Shown here in pieces: positions 5,813 through 6,601 of a DNA stretch of 6,601 bases. Made by a program: the position numbers and the translations under genes. Every line of letters begins with the position of its first letter. The stretch's first letter is position 1. This stretch comes from Armatimonadota bacterium (GTDB lineage: Bacteria > Armatimonadota > UBA10988 > DTZQ01), in contig DTZQ01000470.1 in assembly GCA_012961305.1 (NCBI GenBank), positions 1 through 6,601 on the forward strand. The letters run 5' to 3'. The notes under the pieces are model-generated. The model saw nothing but the letters and a program-made list of their open reading frames with translations. It searched no databases and had not been told where the DNA came from.

Positions 5813-5841
5813 GGTCTAAGCGGCGAATTTAACCTTGTCAA
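5813..5841 (-). promoter_or_regulatory. Possible promoter for the acyl carrier protein gene
   Basis: On the minus strand a perfect -35 TTGACA (5841-5836) is followed after 17 bases by TAGACC (5818-5813), a poor -10 with 3 of 6 matches. The -35 sits in an imperfect dyad TTAA-CTTGACAAG-G-TTAA (5829-5846) that also covers the GT2 stop codon. If used, transcription would start near 5806, and the leader would contain the bulged hairpin. The weak -10 suggests an activator or chance. Confidence 0.28.
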
Positions 5842-5846
5842 GTTAA
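5829..5846. repeat. Near-perfect 18-base dyad at the GT2 stop codon
   Basis: TTAACCTTGTCAAGTTAA reads almost the same on both strands. The core CTTG-A-CAAG is perfectly symmetric, and TTAA flanks it on both sides with one extra base on one arm. It overlaps the TAA of the GT2 gene and the candidate -35 of the next gene, the place where a dimeric regulator would bind. It is too short and imperfect to call an operator with confidence. Confidence 0.3.
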
Positions 5847-6601
5847 TAAGTGGGCAGTTCTCCCACCTCCTCCACCCCCCAGCGGGGAAGGTCTCGCCAA
5901 TGGACCGCCTCGTCCGGCGGCCCGTTCTCCTGCGCGAACACCTGTTGCCACCGCCGGGCGAAAATCCGCCCATTGCGCAGGGTGCGGTAGGCAAAGTTAA
6001 TGTCCCCCGACCCCGCCGTAGTGACATTTTCAAAGTGGTACATCTCCACCTCTGGCACATAGACGCAGCGGTAGCCCAGTTGTTTAGCCCGGTAGCAGTA
6101 ATCCAAATCCTCGTACTGCACGGGATTGAAAATCTCGTCCAGGGGGCCGAGTTCCTGGTAAAGGGAACAGCGAAACAGCCAACAGGCACTGATTAGGCCC
6201 TGGACCTCCTGCCGCCGATTGAACTCCAGTCGGTCTCGCGGCTCGCCCCGTCCCCGATACTGCACGCGCCCGCCGGGCGAAATGGCACAGCCCGCACATT
6301 CGATGAGGTAAGGAGGCCAGGGGAAAACGAGTTTCGGCCCCACAAGGCCAATGGTAGGGTCGGCCATCAGCACGGCCCGCAGTTTCGCCGCCCAGCGGGT
6401 ATCCCGCACTGCGGTGTCGTTGTCCAGGAAGGCGATGTACTCCCCAGTCGCCTGGGCCAAGGCCTGATTGCGGCCGGTCACCGCGCCTACGTTCACCTCG
6501 TTCAGGATTTGCTGCACGCTCCAACCTCGCTCCTCGGCCCGCGCGGCAAAGGCGGCGAACACCTCACGAGTTTCATCGGTGGAACCGTTGTCCACCAGCC
6601 A
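5843..6601 (-). CDS. Family 2 glycosyltransferase (GT-A fold), N-terminus outside window
   Basis: The frame is open to the window edge and its first codons read WLVDNGSTDET, the first nucleotide-binding segment of GT2 enzymes. The GTG at 6595 is therefore an internal Val, and only a short N-terminal piece is missing. In the 252-residue fragment, NVGAVTGRNQAL (37-48) and FLDNDT (58-63) carry the DxD-type metal site (Asp60, Asp62). VQYEDLDYCYRAKQLGYR (161-178) carries the ED catalytic-base motif (Glu164, Asp165), and MYHFENVTT (187-195) has the usual following His. This pattern is that of inverting transferases of the rhamnosyltransferase-like group used in O-antigen and exopolysaccharide assembly. 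No membrane helices are seen in the fragment. It is the first gene in the visible minus-strand cluster, 156 bases ahead of the acyl carrier protein gene. The specific sugar is not determinable. Confidence 0.9.
   Translation of the reverse strand, partial: WLVDNGSTDETREVFAAFAARAEERGWSVQQILNEVNVGAVTGRNQALAQATGEYIAFLDNDTAVRDTRWAAKLRAVLMADPTIGLVGPKLVFPWPPYLIECAGCAISPGGRVQYRGRGEPRDRLEFNRRQEVQGLISACWLFRCSLYQELGPLDEIFNPVQYEDLDYCYRAKQLGYRCVYVPEVEMYHFENVTTAGSGDINFAYRTLRNGRIFARRWQQVFAQENGPPDEAVHWRDLPRWGVEEVGELPTY

Noticed and set aside
5665..6189. 174-codon minus-strand open frame across GT2 and the gap
   Set aside because: It is an alternate frame of the GT2 gene; the GT2 frame carries all expected motifs.
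6593..6595. GTG at 6595 as the start of the GT2 protein
   Set aside because: The two codons before it read W-L, completing WLVDNGSTD, a conserved internal strand of GT2 enzymes, so it is an internal Val.

Overview
The window looks like a piece of a moderately GC-rich bacterial genome, probably from an environmental lineage. The two plus-strand carbohydrate-active proteins at the left resemble architectures I associate with Armatimonadota and Planctomycetota, and Chloroflexota is also possible. This placement rests on family resemblance only and is weak. There are no rRNA or tRNA genes, CRISPR arrays or insertion-sequence ends.

Layout. Positions 3-1508 (+) hold the C-terminal half or less of a large extracellular-type glycosidase-like protein, cut by the window edge: a beta-sandwich, a glutamine-amidotransferase-like (beta-galactosidase trimerisation-like) domain, and a putative carbohydrate-binding tail. 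A 256-base gap follows, with a weak promoter candidate and a possible 32-residue hydrophobic small ORF (1653-1751). The stop codon of that small ORF runs into the strong Shine-Dalgarno of the next gene. Positions 1765-3132 (+) encode a DUF4832-type protein with a GH-A-like TIM barrel, a likely polysaccharide-degrading enzyme. From 3133 to 3621 there is no intact gene. This stretch carries hairpins, one very good sigma70-type promoter (3326-3354, extended -10), a leader hairpin, and a broken ferritin-like/rubrerythrin gene of which the start region and the last 40-odd codons remain (3465-3604). The same transcript continues into an iron-sulfur flavoprotein of the NADPH-dependent FMN reductase family (3622-4233).

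The right third is on the minus strand and convergent with the flavoprotein, only 5 bases apart. Read in the direction of transcription it is: a family 2 glycosyltransferase cut by the window's right edge (6601-5843), an acyl carrier protein (5686-5426) and a family 4 glycosyltransferase (5387-4239). This looks like part of a surface-polysaccharide or glycolipid assembly cluster. The acyl carrier protein suggests acyl decoration of a sugar or assembly of a small acyl product. The 156-base gap ahead of it contains a 12-bp bulged hairpin and a perfect -35 hexamer inside a dyad, so it may have its own regulation.

I found no evidence for a new defence or mobile system. The most interesting items are the decayed ferritin-like gene behind a still-strong promoter, the small ORF abutting the DUF4832 gene, and the acyl carrier protein embedded between two glycosyltransferases with structured DNA in front of it.
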